A stretch of 64,000 nucleotides of DNA from contig NZ_JAHXBU010000045.1 in assembly GCF_020178975.1 (NCBI RefSeq), positions 172,455 to 236,454 of the forward strand. Reading direction: 5' to 3'. The DNA is from Cesiribacter sp. SM1. Lineage in GTDB: Bacteria; Bacteroidota; Bacteroidia; Cytophagales; Cyclobacteriaceae. How positions within the stretch are numbered: the first letter of the stretch is position 1; every line of letters starts with the position of its first letter. Shown here piece after piece: positions 18,198 through 27,017 of the stretch. Below the pieces are notes generated by a model. That model did no database searches and was not told the origin of the DNA. It saw only the letters and a program-made list of their open reading frames with translations. Position numbers and translations under genes: made by a program.

Positions 18198-19787
18198 TTA
18201 ATCATAACCAGGATTCTGTGGCAACAAGCTTGGGTTACGCTGTATTTCAGTTTCAGGGATAGGGAAGAGTAAGTTCTTTTCCTGTATGGTCTGCCCCCAT
18301 TTATTTGAATAGCCTAATACATCCACAAAATTGATCTCGCCCATGCCGTTCTCCGATGTTACAGGAAATTTCCTGGTTCTCTGAATATCATGCCATAAGC
18401 TAAATTCAAACACCAGCTCGCGGTACCTTTCTTCCCATACCTCTTCCACAAATTCATCCACAGACAAAGCCATCAGCTCACTTTCTATCTCGGCTATATC
18501 TTTTTTCCAGTAAGCCCTGCTCCTAACCCTGGCTAAATAACCAGCCGCTTCACTGGTTACACCCTGGCTGCGGGCAATGGCTTCTGCGGCAATCAGCAGC
18601 ACATCGGAATAAGTATAAACGGCCAGATCTTTTCCCGAGCTTGCAGTTTCAAAAACAGCCTGATCATCATGCCAGATGTAGGGCGTTGGCGGAAAAGTTT
18701 TGATAGTGCCGTCCTCGGCCTCAAATGTGGTATGGTAGTACTGCTTATTCTGCACCCTTAAGTCTTCCTCGGGATTATACCCCCACAAGAACCCGTTTGC
18801 CGGCTGGTATGCTCCATTGGTGATAGAATAGGCTACATCTGAGGCTAAAGCCACCGGGTAGGTTATGGCAGGATAAGAGGTTTGGGCGATCCCTACAGCA
18901 TATTCCAGGAAATAGATGTATTCATTGGCTGAGGCATCTGATTTCCTGATTTTGTTGTAAGCACTGTTTTCGGGTATAACATTCCCCTCGCTATCCACAT
19001 CATGCTGTGTTAAGCTGTAATTGCCACTATTGATGACTATTCTGGCTGCATTGGCGGCATCCTCATAATGGTTTTCCTGCAGGGGATAACCGCTCATGGT
19101 CAGGTACACTTCTGACAGTAAAGTAGCAGCAGTCCCCCTGGAGACCCTGTTCTCATTGCTGGCCATTGAGGTTTCAGGAAGCCTGCCTTCTGCAGCAGCA
19201 TACTGTAAGTCTTCCACGATAAGGTCATAAATCTCCTTGATCGTATTTCGCTCAACGTACAGGTTTTCCAGAGATTCGTATGGCTCTGTAATCAAGGGTA
19301 CCTCTCCGAACATTCTAACCAGGTGGTAGTACGCAAATGCCCTGAAGAACCTTGCTTCGGCAGTGAGCTGCCCAGCCTCCTCTTCCGATAAGCCGGGGGT
19401 GGTAGGAATGTATTTGATTGCATTGTTAGCCCTGGATATACCACGGTACAAATCACCCCAGATACCTCCCAGATAATCCGACAGGTTGTTGGCACTGATG
19501 GTGAGCTGCTGTGCATTTTGCACATGAGGCTCCTGGCCTTTGTACTCATTATCGAAATAACCTGTCATGTAATTACCCAACATGGCCCTGGATCCCTGGT
19601 AGGTACCTGTTCCATACATTTGGGGGGCACCATTTCTGTACAGGGAGTTAACAGCGTTATAGGCATGAGATGGTTCGGAAAAAAACTGGCCGGATGACAT
19701 CTCATCTTTTGGCTCTTCTTCCAGAAAATCCTCACAGGAAGTAGAAGCAAGCAGGCCTATGAATATGGCTATATATAGTTTTTTCAT
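18198..19787 (-). CDS. SusD/RagB-family outer-membrane lipoprotein
   Basis: 529 residues from the ATG at 19787. This start is preferred to 19802 because it begins directly with MKKLYIAIFIGLLASTSC, a lipoprotein signal with Cys18. Typical SusD features are EDFLEEEPKDEMSS after the Cys, ARFFRAFAYYHLVRMFGEVP, and the C-terminal NLLFPIPETEIQRNPSLLPQNPGYD. The gene starts 18 nt after SusC and is followed by the hairpin at 18072-18102. It is the glycan-binding lid of the SusC at 19806. Ligand is likely mannose-rich oligosaccharide, given three GH92, GH125 and GH76 enzymes in the region. Confidence 0.95.
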   Translation of the reverse strand: MKKLYIAIFIGLLASTSCEDFLEEEPKDEMSSGQFFSEPSHAYNAVNSLYRNGAPQMYGTGTYQGSRAMLGNYMTGYFDNEYKGQEPHVQNAQQLTISANNLSDYLGGIWGDLYRGISRANNAIKYIPTTPGLSEEEAGQLTAEARFFRAFAYYHLVRMFGEVPLITEPYESLENLYVERNTIKEIYDLIVEDLQYAAAEGRLPETSMASNENRVSRGTAATLLSEVYLTMSGYPLQENHYEDAANAARIVINSGNYSLTQHDVDSEGNVIPENSAYNKIRKSDASANEYIYFLEYAVGIAQTSYPAITYPVALASDVAYSITNGAYQPANGFLWGYNPEEDLRVQNKQYYHTTFEAEDGTIKTFPPTPYIWHDDQAVFETASSGKDLAVYTYSDVLLIAAEAIARSQGVTSEAAGYLARVRSRAYWKKDIAEIESELMALSVDEFVEEVWEERYRELVFEFSLWHDIQRTRKFPVTSENGMGEINFVDVLGYSNKWGQTIQEKNLLFPIPETEIQRNPSLLPQNPGYD

Positions 19788-19805
19788 ATTATTTAATTGC
19801 ATGAA

Positions 19806-22800
19806 TTAGAATTGCAGACTAGCGCCAAAAGTAAAGGTTCTGGGTCTTGGATACTGGAAGAAGAAGATGTTCTGGCCCCACTGGTTACCACCCCAGGAAG
19901 TTGCTTCAGGATCGTATCCTTTGAACTCATCGGAATGGATCAGGAAGGCATTTTGCACACTTCCGTATACCCTGAAGTTGCGGAAGTTTTTAAAGAGATT
20001 CTGGTTAAATGTGTAGCCAAGAGAAATCAGGCTGCCCCTGATATAGGAACCATCTGCTACCCAGTGGTCATCAATCTGGCTGTTCTGGCCTGAATAGGCC
20101 TGGTTCCGGATTTGCTGTACCATTGTATTCTGGTTCTGCTCTGTCCAGGCATCATGCAGGATAGAAGTGAGTCCGTTTGCAATACCAGATCTGTCTTCTA
20201 CAGAATGGAAGAACTGTTGCAGAATATCAACGCCATATACAAACTGCAGGTTCACATTCAAATCGAAATTCTTATACCTGAAATTGTTGATAAAACTTCC
20301 CTGCCAGTCTGGCAAACCATTACCGATGATCGACAACTCTTGAGAGCGTTTTGCCTCACCTGGTACTGCACCTACCTGAGCTGCCTCTTCTTTTTCATCA
20401 GTTCCCCAGGTACCCAGCCTGCGGTATCCCCAGAATGAACTTAAAGGCTCTCCTACACGCAAAATGGTCTGGCTGCCGGAAACCCACCACGGCCCGGGGA
20501 AGATATCTTCGTCATTTTCTCCCAGAGACTCAATCCTGTTTTTATTGTAGCTGAAGTTTAAGTTGGTTTCCCAGCTAAAGTTATTTCCATTAATTGGGTA
20601 GCCTGTCAGTAATACTTCTATACCCTTATTCGATACGGAACCAATGTTATCCATTACGCCGGAGAAACCGGTTGATAAAGGCACAGGTCTTGAAAGCAGG
20701 AGGTCGGTAGTTAACCTGTGGTAGTAGTCGAAGCCTATGGTAACACTGCGTTTAAACAGCGACAGGTCAAAGCCTACATCAAACTGGTTTGTTTTTTCCC
20801 ATTCCAGGTCAGGGTTTGGCAGCCTGTTGATGTAGCTTTCGGTTTCGCGGGTTCCGTTCAGCAAAACAGTTCCGGAAGATACTGTTCCCAAAGATCCGTA
20901 AGCAGCAATCTCAGTATTACCTGTAATGCCATAGCTAGACCTAAGCTTGAATTCGTCTATTTTGCTCAGACCACTCATGAAGGGTTCGTTGCTTACCACC
21001 CAGCCTACTCCTATAGAGGGAAAAACACCATACTTATTATTGGCACCGAAGCGGGAAGATCCGTCAATCCTGCCTGTTAGTGTAAGCAGGTATTTATCAT
21101 TGTAGGTATAGCCGCCTCTTAAGAAATAGGAGTTCATGGTCCATTCGTCATAGTCAGATCCGGGTGCTCCTGGCTGACTGGCAGCTCCTATGCGGTTATA
21201 GCGGAAAAAGTTATCAGAGAATCCTTCTGCAGACATCCAGTTCGACTCATAAGTGCGCTGCTGCCAGCTCAAACCCAGTACAGAGTTTATCCTGTGTTTA
21301 CCTATCTCATTGTTATAAGAAAGGTATGTTTCTTCCTGCCAGTAATTTACACGGGCATCTGCTACATAAGCATAACCTCTTGGTGATGATATATTGACCA
21401 GATCAGTGGGGCTGTAGTCCTGAAAGTTTCTGTCATGAAAGTCAAAACCGAACTGGGTTCTAAGATCCAGACCTGGCAGAAGATGAAATGTCAGATAAGT
21501 ATTGCCAAACAACTGGGTGCGCTTTCTAAGCCTTTCCTGGGTTTCCAGCACGTGCACCGGGTTTGCCATTGGCTCTATATTATAGGCATCCGTAATCATC
21601 TGGCTGTTGCTCCAGGTTCCGTCGGGGAATCTCACAGGAAAAATTGGAGGCATTTCAAGCATGGTACGGCGTGGCACCTGGCCTCCACCACCTTCTTCCA
21701 CTTCATTTTCATGTGTGTAGTTAACAAGCAGGTTAAGGCCCAACGACAACCATTTTTTCGGATTAGCATCATAGGCAATTTTACCATTTACCCTGTTCAG
21801 CCAGCTGTTAAGCATAATACCTTCCATTCTGGAGTAGTTCAGGAAAGCGCCTATGGAAGACTTTTCCCCGCCCTGCTGAATAGATAGCTGGTGGTTATAG
21901 GAGATGGCCGTACGGGTCACTTCATCCTGCCAGTCTGTATCATACAAAGGGTTGCCGTTTACATCAAACAAACGAGGATCGTCCTTTGTAAATACAGGAG
22001 GGTTACCATTATTAGGATATTTTGAGTAATTGGCAAAGCCGGTTTCCACTACCTGCAGGTATTCCTCGGAGTTCATGATGTCTATCTTTTTAGGCAGCAC
22101 ACCTGCACTGATAAATCCATCATATCCTATCGTGATGCCATCGGCATTGCCTCCTCTTTTTGTTGTAATTAAAATTACACCGTTTGCACCACGCGCACCA
22201 TAAATTGCAGTAGAGGAAGCATCCTTCAGCACCTCCATGCTTTTAATATCATTGGGGTTTAGGAATTGAATATCTTCCATGGCCACGCCATCTACCACAT
22301 AAAGCGGAGAAGAAGATGAATTGATAGTTCCCAACCCGCGAATCAGCACCCGCGGGCTGCTGGTAGGAGATCCTGAATTTAAAAATACGTTAACACCGGC
22401 TACCCTTCCCTTCAATCCTTCCAGTGCATTATTTACAGGAGCCTGTAACAGGTCTTCGGCATCCACCACGCCAACAGAACCGGTTAAATCAGATTTTTTC
22501 TGTGTACCATAACCAACCACTACCACTTCTTCCAGCGCCTCTGCATCTGTCTTCAGCTGAACATTTATCGTGGTCTGATCCCCTACTACCCTTTCAAGGG
22601 TTTGCATGCCCACAAAACTAAATACGAGCACAGATTCAGCAGAGGGTACTTCAAGGCTAAAGTTGCCATCTACATCAGTAACAGTACCATTACTGGTTCC
22701 TTTTATGATAATGTACACCCCTGGCAGGGGTTCTCCGGTTTCATCTGTTACACGGCCTTTTACCTGAAGAGCAGCTTCCGCTACCTCTTCCACCCTACTG

Positions 22801-22973
22801 TTTTCTGCGGCTACACCTGAAAAAGAGTAGGTAGCCGGCTTGTCAAAATCTGGCCCTGCATGTGCTAAGCCAGGAATCAAAGTCAAAGAGAGAAAGCCGA
22901 TCCTCAATAACCAGCCTCTCTTTTTCTCATGCCTGCAATAGTGCAAGGGAGGAAAAAGTAATTGTACCTTCAT
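19806..22973 (-). CDS. SusC/RagA-family TonB-dependent outer-membrane transporter
   Basis: 1055 residues. A long charged N-terminus precedes the hydrophobic signal (about 21-40, ...AHA). The carboxypeptidase-regulatory-like domain (GRVTDETGEPLPGVYIIIKG, about 74-150) is followed by the plug (VVVGYGTQKKSDLTGSV; RGANGVILITTKRGG) and a barrel ending ...FGASLQF. It forms a pair with SusD 18 nt downstream. Upstream lie two LacI-type operators (23017 and 23268) and a promoter-like element at 23293-23326, so transcription is probably repressed by the LacI protein of 23396-24430 until an inducer appears. Confidence 0.95.
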   Translation of the reverse strand: MKVQLLFPPLHYCRHEKKRGWLLRIGFLSLTLIPGLAHAGPDFDKPATYSFSGVAAENSRVEEVAEAALQVKGRVTDETGEPLPGVYIIIKGTSNGTVTDVDGNFSLEVPSAESVLVFSFVGMQTLERVVGDQTTINVQLKTDAEALEEVVVVGYGTQKKSDLTGSVGVVDAEDLLQAPVNNALEGLKGRVAGVNVFLNSGSPTSSPRVLIRGLGTINSSSSPLYVVDGVAMEDIQFLNPNDIKSMEVLKDASSTAIYGARGANGVILITTKRGGNADGITIGYDGFISAGVLPKKIDIMNSEEYLQVVETGFANYSKYPNNGNPPVFTKDDPRLFDVNGNPLYDTDWQDEVTRTAISYNHQLSIQQGGEKSSIGAFLNYSRMEGIMLNSWLNRVNGKIAYDANPKKWLSLGLNLLVNYTHENEVEEGGGGQVPRRTMLEMPPIFPVRFPDGTWSNSQMITDAYNIEPMANPVHVLETQERLRKRTQLFGNTYLTFHLLPGLDLRTQFGFDFHDRNFQDYSPTDLVNISSPRGYAYVADARVNYWQEETYLSYNNEIGKHRINSVLGLSWQQRTYESNWMSAEGFSDNFFRYNRIGAASQPGAPGSDYDEWTMNSYFLRGGYTYNDKYLLTLTGRIDGSSRFGANNKYGVFPSIGVGWVVSNEPFMSGLSKIDEFKLRSSYGITGNTEIAAYGSLGTVSSGTVLLNGTRETESYINRLPNPDLEWEKTNQFDVGFDLSLFKRSVTIGFDYYHRLTTDLLLSRPVPLSTGFSGVMDNIGSVSNKGIEVLLTGYPINGNNFSWETNLNFSYNKNRIESLGENDEDIFPGPWWVSGSQTILRVGEPLSSFWGYRRLGTWGTDEKEEAAQVGAVPGEAKRSQELSIIGNGLPDWQGSFINNFRYKNFDLNVNLQFVYGVDILQQFFHSVEDRSGIANGLTSILHDAWTEQNQNTMVQQIRNQAYSGQNSQIDDHWVADGSYIRGSLISLGYTFNQNLFKNFRNFRVYGSVQNAFLIHSDEFKGYDPEATSWGGNQWGQNIFFFQYPRPRTFTFGASLQF

Positions 22974-23016
22974 AAAATTGGGGTTTGATGGTTTATAAAA
23001 ATTATATAATCGCTAT

Positions 23017-23032
23017 GCTAAATCGTTTTAGC
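23017..23032. promoter_or_regulatory. LacI-type operator, copy 1
   Basis: GCTAAATCGTTTTAGC: inverted halves GCTAAA/TTTAGC around a central CG, as in LacI-family operators. It is 44 nt upstream of the SusC ATG and identical to the site at 34479. Confidence 0.75.
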
Positions 23033-23267
23033 AAAACAACAAATTATAGTAATTCAAAAGTTTCTATAGAGAGAACAGAACAAAACCAATTATGAGATAT
23101 TTCAGGTTGTACTACAAGGCGACTCAAGCCAATAATATATACTTTTATGCAAAAGAAGATATATATAGTCTTAAAAAATGTTCAGAGGAAAATGAACAAA
23201 AAAAACGGAACGGTTTTTATACAGTTTTCACAGCCATGCTACTCCAGCAGTATATGGATATGGCAAT

Positions 23268-23283
23268 ACTAAACCGTTTTAGC
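23268..23283. promoter_or_regulatory. LacI-type operator, copy 2
   Basis: ACTAAACCGTTTTAGC, differing from copy 1 at two positions and keeping the CTAAA..TTTAG arms and central CG. It begins 10 nt downstream of the promoter-like -7 element, covering the expected transcription start of the susC leader. Confidence 0.7.
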
Positions 23284-23292
23284 AATTAGTTT

Positions 23293-23326
23293 CAAAATAT
23301 ACATATAAAGCTAATATTAACAAAAA
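23293..23326 (-). promoter_or_regulatory. Bacteroidota-type promoter candidate for susC
   Basis: On the minus strand TTTTTG is followed after 19 nt by TATATTTTG, close to the Bacteroidota consensus (TTTG / TAnnTTTG) with one extra base in the -7 box. It would give a leader of about 310 nt and place operator copy 2 over the start site. Confidence 0.5.
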
Positions 23327-23395
23327 TTAGATACTGTTTTTTATTACTAACAGAGAAAAAAAGCCTCGGGCCTTGTTCTGTACCTCACAATCATG

Positions 23396-24430
23396 CTAAG
23401 GCAGGCTTCGGATGCTAGACTTCCTGTTCATTAAAACACATGGTAACACAACTGTCTGCGGATGCTCCACACCCTCGCTCTCATCCAGCTGATTCAAAAT
23501 ATTGCTAATCAACTGCCTGGCAATCTCTTCAATAGGCTGGCTCACGGCAGTCACTGACGGATTGTGTAACTGAAAAACATCGTGATCATCAAAAGTAATA
23601 ACGCCAATCTGATCCGGCATAACCAAACCCTCTCTTCTAATAGCCTCCAGCCCCCTCACACCAAGGTAATTTGTGGCAAAAAACAGTGCATCTACAGTGT
23701 CTGTTGTTCTAATAAACTCTACTATTTTCTGAACAATCGTTTCTGTAGCATCATGGAACTTAACTTTTAGAATATTCGGCAACATCTCATGTTCCCTCAG
23801 CGCCTGTTCATAACCCTGAAGCCGATCCATCATCTGCGATTGGTCTGACTCCACAGTAACAAAAGCAATGTTTTTATATCCCTGCTCAATTAAGCTTTTA
23901 ATTGCGTTATATGTACCCTTCTTATTCTCTACAACCACAGCAGGTACATTGATTTCGGGAAAATAGCGGTCGAACAAAACAACCGGCAGCTTGTCCAACA
24001 GCAGGGCTTTTATATCCTCTTCCACGCCACAGGGTGGCGTGATAATATAGCCATCCACATGCCTTTCCCGGAACATGCTTATGAGTTCCTGTGTTTTCTC
24101 CCTATCATTTTCAGTACTGCAGTATAAAATCTTGTAACCTTCACGATAGGCCTGTTCTTCTATATACCTGGCAATATTTGCAAAAAAAGGGTTTGATATA
24201 TCCTCTACCATAAAGCCTAGAATCCTGGTTTTGCCAGTGCGGAGACTTTGAGCGAGCCGGTTAGGTTTATAATTCACCTCTTTCACCAGCTTTTCCACTT
24301 TCTCTTTCAGATGATCACTTATTCTTTTTTCCTTGGCTCTTCCATTGAGAATAAAGGATACGGTTGTAACTGATATGTTCAACTGCTTTGCAATATCACG
24401 AATTGATATTTTTTTCTTTTCTTCCTTCAT
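23396..24430 (-). CDS. LacI-family transcriptional regulator
   Basis: 344 residues from the ATG at 24430 (MKEEKKKISIRDIAKQLNIS), chosen because the helix-turn-helix should begin near the N-terminus. The 12-residue upstream extension to 24466 is unlikely. The HTH (about 8-30, IRDIAKQLNISVTTVSFILNG) and the hinge (NYKPNRLAQSLRTGKT) are classical. The remainder is a periplasmic-binding-protein-like effector domain. It sits last in the run led by the 34189 gene and just upstream of the susC it probably controls. GCTAAA-wCG-TTTAGC sites upstream of both transcription units make it the likely regulator of both. Confidence 0.93.
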   Translation of the reverse strand: MKEEKKKISIRDIAKQLNISVTTVSFILNGRAKEKRISDHLKEKVEKLVKEVNYKPNRLAQSLRTGKTRILGFMVEDISNPFFANIARYIEEQAYREGYKILYCSTENDREKTQELISMFRERHVDGYIITPPCGVEEDIKALLLDKLPVVLFDRYFPEINVPAVVVENKKGTYNAIKSLIEQGYKNIAFVTVESDQSQMMDRLQGYEQALREHEMLPNILKVKFHDATETIVQKIVEFIRTTDTVDALFFATNYLGVRGLEAIRREGLVMPDQIGVITFDDHDVFQLHNPSVTAVSQPIEEIARQLISNILNQLDESEGVEHPQTVVLPCVLMNRKSSIRSLP

Positions 24431-24607
24431 TGTGTACTTAACCAGCCAGATCCTTTTACTTACCAATCCCTGATTGAAACAGACTTCAGATTTTACTCAT
24501 AAATATCTACTTAGTTTTTATATATGATAAGGATATGATGAATTTAATTAAATAGTTTAATCATTATCCTGCATTTATGGACATCAGTTGCAGCCAAATG
24601 CGTGTTC

Positions 24608-26026
24608 TTATACTAAAAGCTGCGGCTTTTCCTGATAGGTTTTCCACAGTAATTCCCCAAAAAGGGTATTTGCCCAGGCAAACCAGGCACGGGTAAATTT
24701 TTTAGGATCATCCTTATGGAATGATTCGTGCATAAACCCGGTGCCTCCATGAGTATTTTTCAGCAGGTTTATACACGCCTTGATTTCCTGGTCATCATCG
24801 CTGGTCAGGGCTCTCATGGTAATGCTCATGGGCCACACCATATCATGGCCAACATGAGGCCCTCCAATGCCTTCAGCTGCGCTTCCTTTGAAAAAGAAAG
24901 GATTATTTTCAGACAGCACATACTTCCTGGTGTTTCTGTACACCGGATCTGCTGCCTCCACTGCTCCCAGGTAGGGAAGCGAGAGCAAACTAGGTACATT
25001 GGCATCATCCATCAGGTTGAAGCTACCGAAACCATCTACTTCATAGGCATAAATTTTTCCATGTTTGGGGTGGTCAATAATGGCGTGCTCCTTTAGTGCC
25101 TGCTCCACTTCCCGGGCCAAAGCACGAAGTTCCTGGGCAGTCTGCTGGTCTCCCGCAAGTTTTTCCATCATGCCGGCCGCCTGCCGCAGGCTTACTACCG
25201 CAAAAAAGTTTGAGGGTACCAGAAAGGAATACAGGGTGGCATCGTCGCTTGGCCGGAAGGAGGAACAGATCAATCCAACAGCCTTTACCGGGTAGCCGTA
25301 GCCGCTCATGGGTAGGGTATCGGTAGCATGCGGGGTATCTCTTTGAAAGCGATACGGGCCAAGACCGGTTTTCCGCTGTTGTTCCTTAAAAGTCCGTAAT
25401 GTGTTTTTTACAGCCTGCTGCCACTGAGCATCAAAAGGTGCTGCATCGCCGGTAGCCTGCCAGTAATGGTAGGCAAGTCTGATAGGGTAACACAGGGAAT
25501 CTATCTCCCACTTCCGTTCATGTACACCAGGCTGCATATCGGTACGATCGGTGCTCCACTCTCCCTTTTTCGTACTGTCGTCATAGAAAGCGTTGGCATA
25601 TGGATCCTTCAGAACGTACTGCGTTTGCCGGTTGATAACACCTGCAACGAGCTTACGCAGGGGTTCATCCTGCTTCAGAAATTTAAGGTATGGCCACACC
25701 TGTGCAGAGCTGTCACGCAGCCACATCGCATCAATATCGCCGGTGATCACATAGGTATCCGGCTTATTGCCCGCCATCTTAAAAGTTACGGTGGTATCTA
25801 AAGTACTCGGAAAGCAATTCTCAAATAACCAGGCAAGTTCCCGGTCTTTAACCTTCTTTTTGAATTCAGTAATCGCCAGCTCTACTGCCTGGCTCTGAAA
25901 ATTCCGTTTTGCTGCAGGCACTCTAACCAGCGGAAAATCTGCAGGAGCAGCAAATGCAAGCGGTGGAGAAAGAAAAGCACCAGCGCTAAAAAGGGCTGAA
26001 CTTTGCAGGAAGGTTCTTCTGTCCAT
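24608..26026 (-). CDS. GH125 exo-alpha-1,6-mannosidase
   Basis: 472 residues. The N-terminus (MDRRTFLQSSALFSAGAFL) looks like a Tat-type or Sec signal with RR, so it is exported, probably periplasmic. GH125 features are GDIDAMWLRDS (96-106), RKWEIDSLCYPIRLAYHYW, VGHDMVWPMSI and the C-terminal GGTGFMHESFHKDDP and RAWFAWANTLFGELL. The family removes terminal alpha-1,6-linked mannose. It follows the EEP gene by 53 nt. Together with GH76 and GH92 it supplies the activities needed to degrade the alpha-1,6 backbone or the core arm of N-glycans. Confidence 0.94.
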   Translation of the reverse strand: MDRRTFLQSSALFSAGAFLSPPLAFAAPADFPLVRVPAAKRNFQSQAVELAITEFKKKVKDRELAWLFENCFPSTLDTTVTFKMAGNKPDTYVITGDIDAMWLRDSSAQVWPYLKFLKQDEPLRKLVAGVINRQTQYVLKDPYANAFYDDSTKKGEWSTDRTDMQPGVHERKWEIDSLCYPIRLAYHYWQATGDAAPFDAQWQQAVKNTLRTFKEQQRKTGLGPYRFQRDTPHATDTLPMSGYGYPVKAVGLICSSFRPSDDATLYSFLVPSNFFAVVSLRQAAGMMEKLAGDQQTAQELRALAREVEQALKEHAIIDHPKHGKIYAYEVDGFGSFNLMDDANVPSLLSLPYLGAVEAADPVYRNTRKYVLSENNPFFFKGSAAEGIGGPHVGHDMVWPMSITMRALTSDDDQEIKACINLLKNTHGGTGFMHESFHKDDPKKFTRAWFAWANTLFGELLWKTYQEKPQLLV

Positions 26027-26079
26027 GGAGGAATTTTTTTAACGTAACCTTTTTATATGTATATCCTTAAAACCAGCAT

Positions 26080-26922
26080 TTAATAAGTTACCTGCACCAG
26101 TACCGGAAAATGGTCAGACGGAAACTTCCCCTGGTAGCTGTCGGTGAGGATACCATACTTCTGAACCTTGAAGTGTGGGGTCAGAAATATATGGTCAATT
26201 CTACTATCTGATTTACTGTTGATATCGAAAGCGTTAAAGGTACCATTAGGTGCATATACCAGAGCGGCCTGATCGTATGCTGACTTTATAGTTTTGGAGG
26301 AGTTCAGGATCCTATAGCTTTCGTTCATTTGATCTATGTTAAAATCTCCGCTTAGTATAACAGGTGAGCTTCCGGCAATTTTTCGAATCTGCTCCAGTAT
26401 TAATTTACTGCTTTCCCGGCGTGCTTCCACCCCTTTATGGTCAAAATGTACATTGAAGAAGTAAAACCTGAATCCGGAATCTTTTACCTGAAACTGACCC
26501 CAGGAACAGATCCGTGGCAAGGCAGCATCCCAGCCCTTGTTGGGTTTGCTGGTATCGGTCGATAACCAGAAGTTGCCATTCTGAAGAAGTGTAAACTTAT
26601 CATTCTTATAGAAAATTGCAGAAAACTCCCCTGCTTCCTTACCATCGTCCCTACCTACACCTGTGTAGGCATAAGCGCCCAGGCCCCGGGCAAGATCATC
26701 CAGTTGATGATGTAGTCCTTCCTGTGAACCGAAAATATCAAAGTCATGAAACTTGATGAGCTTAACAATAACTGGTAATCGCTCTTTCCAGGGATTTTGC
26801 ACATCACCGGGGTTATCATAGCGGATGTTGTAACTTGCTATTTGCAAAGACTGGGCCTGCACAACCTGACTGCCAGGGTAAAGGCAAAACAAAATGACAA
26901 CAAAGCTGAATATTTTTCCCAT
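26080..26922 (-). CDS. Exported endonuclease/exonuclease/phosphatase (EEP) family protein
   Basis: 280 residues with a signal peptide (about 1-24, ...VQA). EEP motifs occur in order: ASYNIRYDN, GSQEGLHHQL (metal-binding Glu), LSGDFNID (Asp/Asn), DSRIDHIFL and FPSDHFPVLV (catalytic SDH). Export argues against a DNA-repair role and for a phosphomonoesterase or phosphodiesterase acting on carbohydrate. From memory, EEP proteins in yeast-mannan loci have been assigned to phosphomannan, and that fits the position between GH92 and GH125. Substrate not provable here. Confidence 0.85.
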   Translation of the reverse strand: MGKIFSFVVILFCLYPGSQVVQAQSLQIASYNIRYDNPGDVQNPWKERLPVIVKLIKFHDFDIFGSQEGLHHQLDDLARGLGAYAYTGVGRDDGKEAGEFSAIFYKNDKFTLLQNGNFWLSTDTSKPNKGWDAALPRICSWGQFQVKDSGFRFYFFNVHFDHKGVEARRESSKLILEQIRKIAGSSPVILSGDFNIDQMNESYRILNSSKTIKSAYDQAALVYAPNGTFNAFDINSKSDSRIDHIFLTPHFKVQKYGILTDSYQGKFPSDHFPVLVQVTY

Positions 26923-27017
26923 TTGATAAGTTCTAGAGATTACAGACTGAATATTAGCAGGGAGAGCAACATCTTCATCCAGACCTACAAGCCCGAACCT
27001 GATCGTTTATTCTCATG

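Larger units (their letters stand above)
22974..23395. promoter_or_regulatory. Regulatory region of the mannan susCD operon
   Basis: A 422-nt AT-rich gap between the LacI stop and the SusC start. It holds two operator-like palindromes and a candidate promoter, each listed separately, and an imperfect repeat AACGG-AACGG near 23205-23213. The 66-codon plus-strand frame here has no coding character. Confidence 0.7.
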
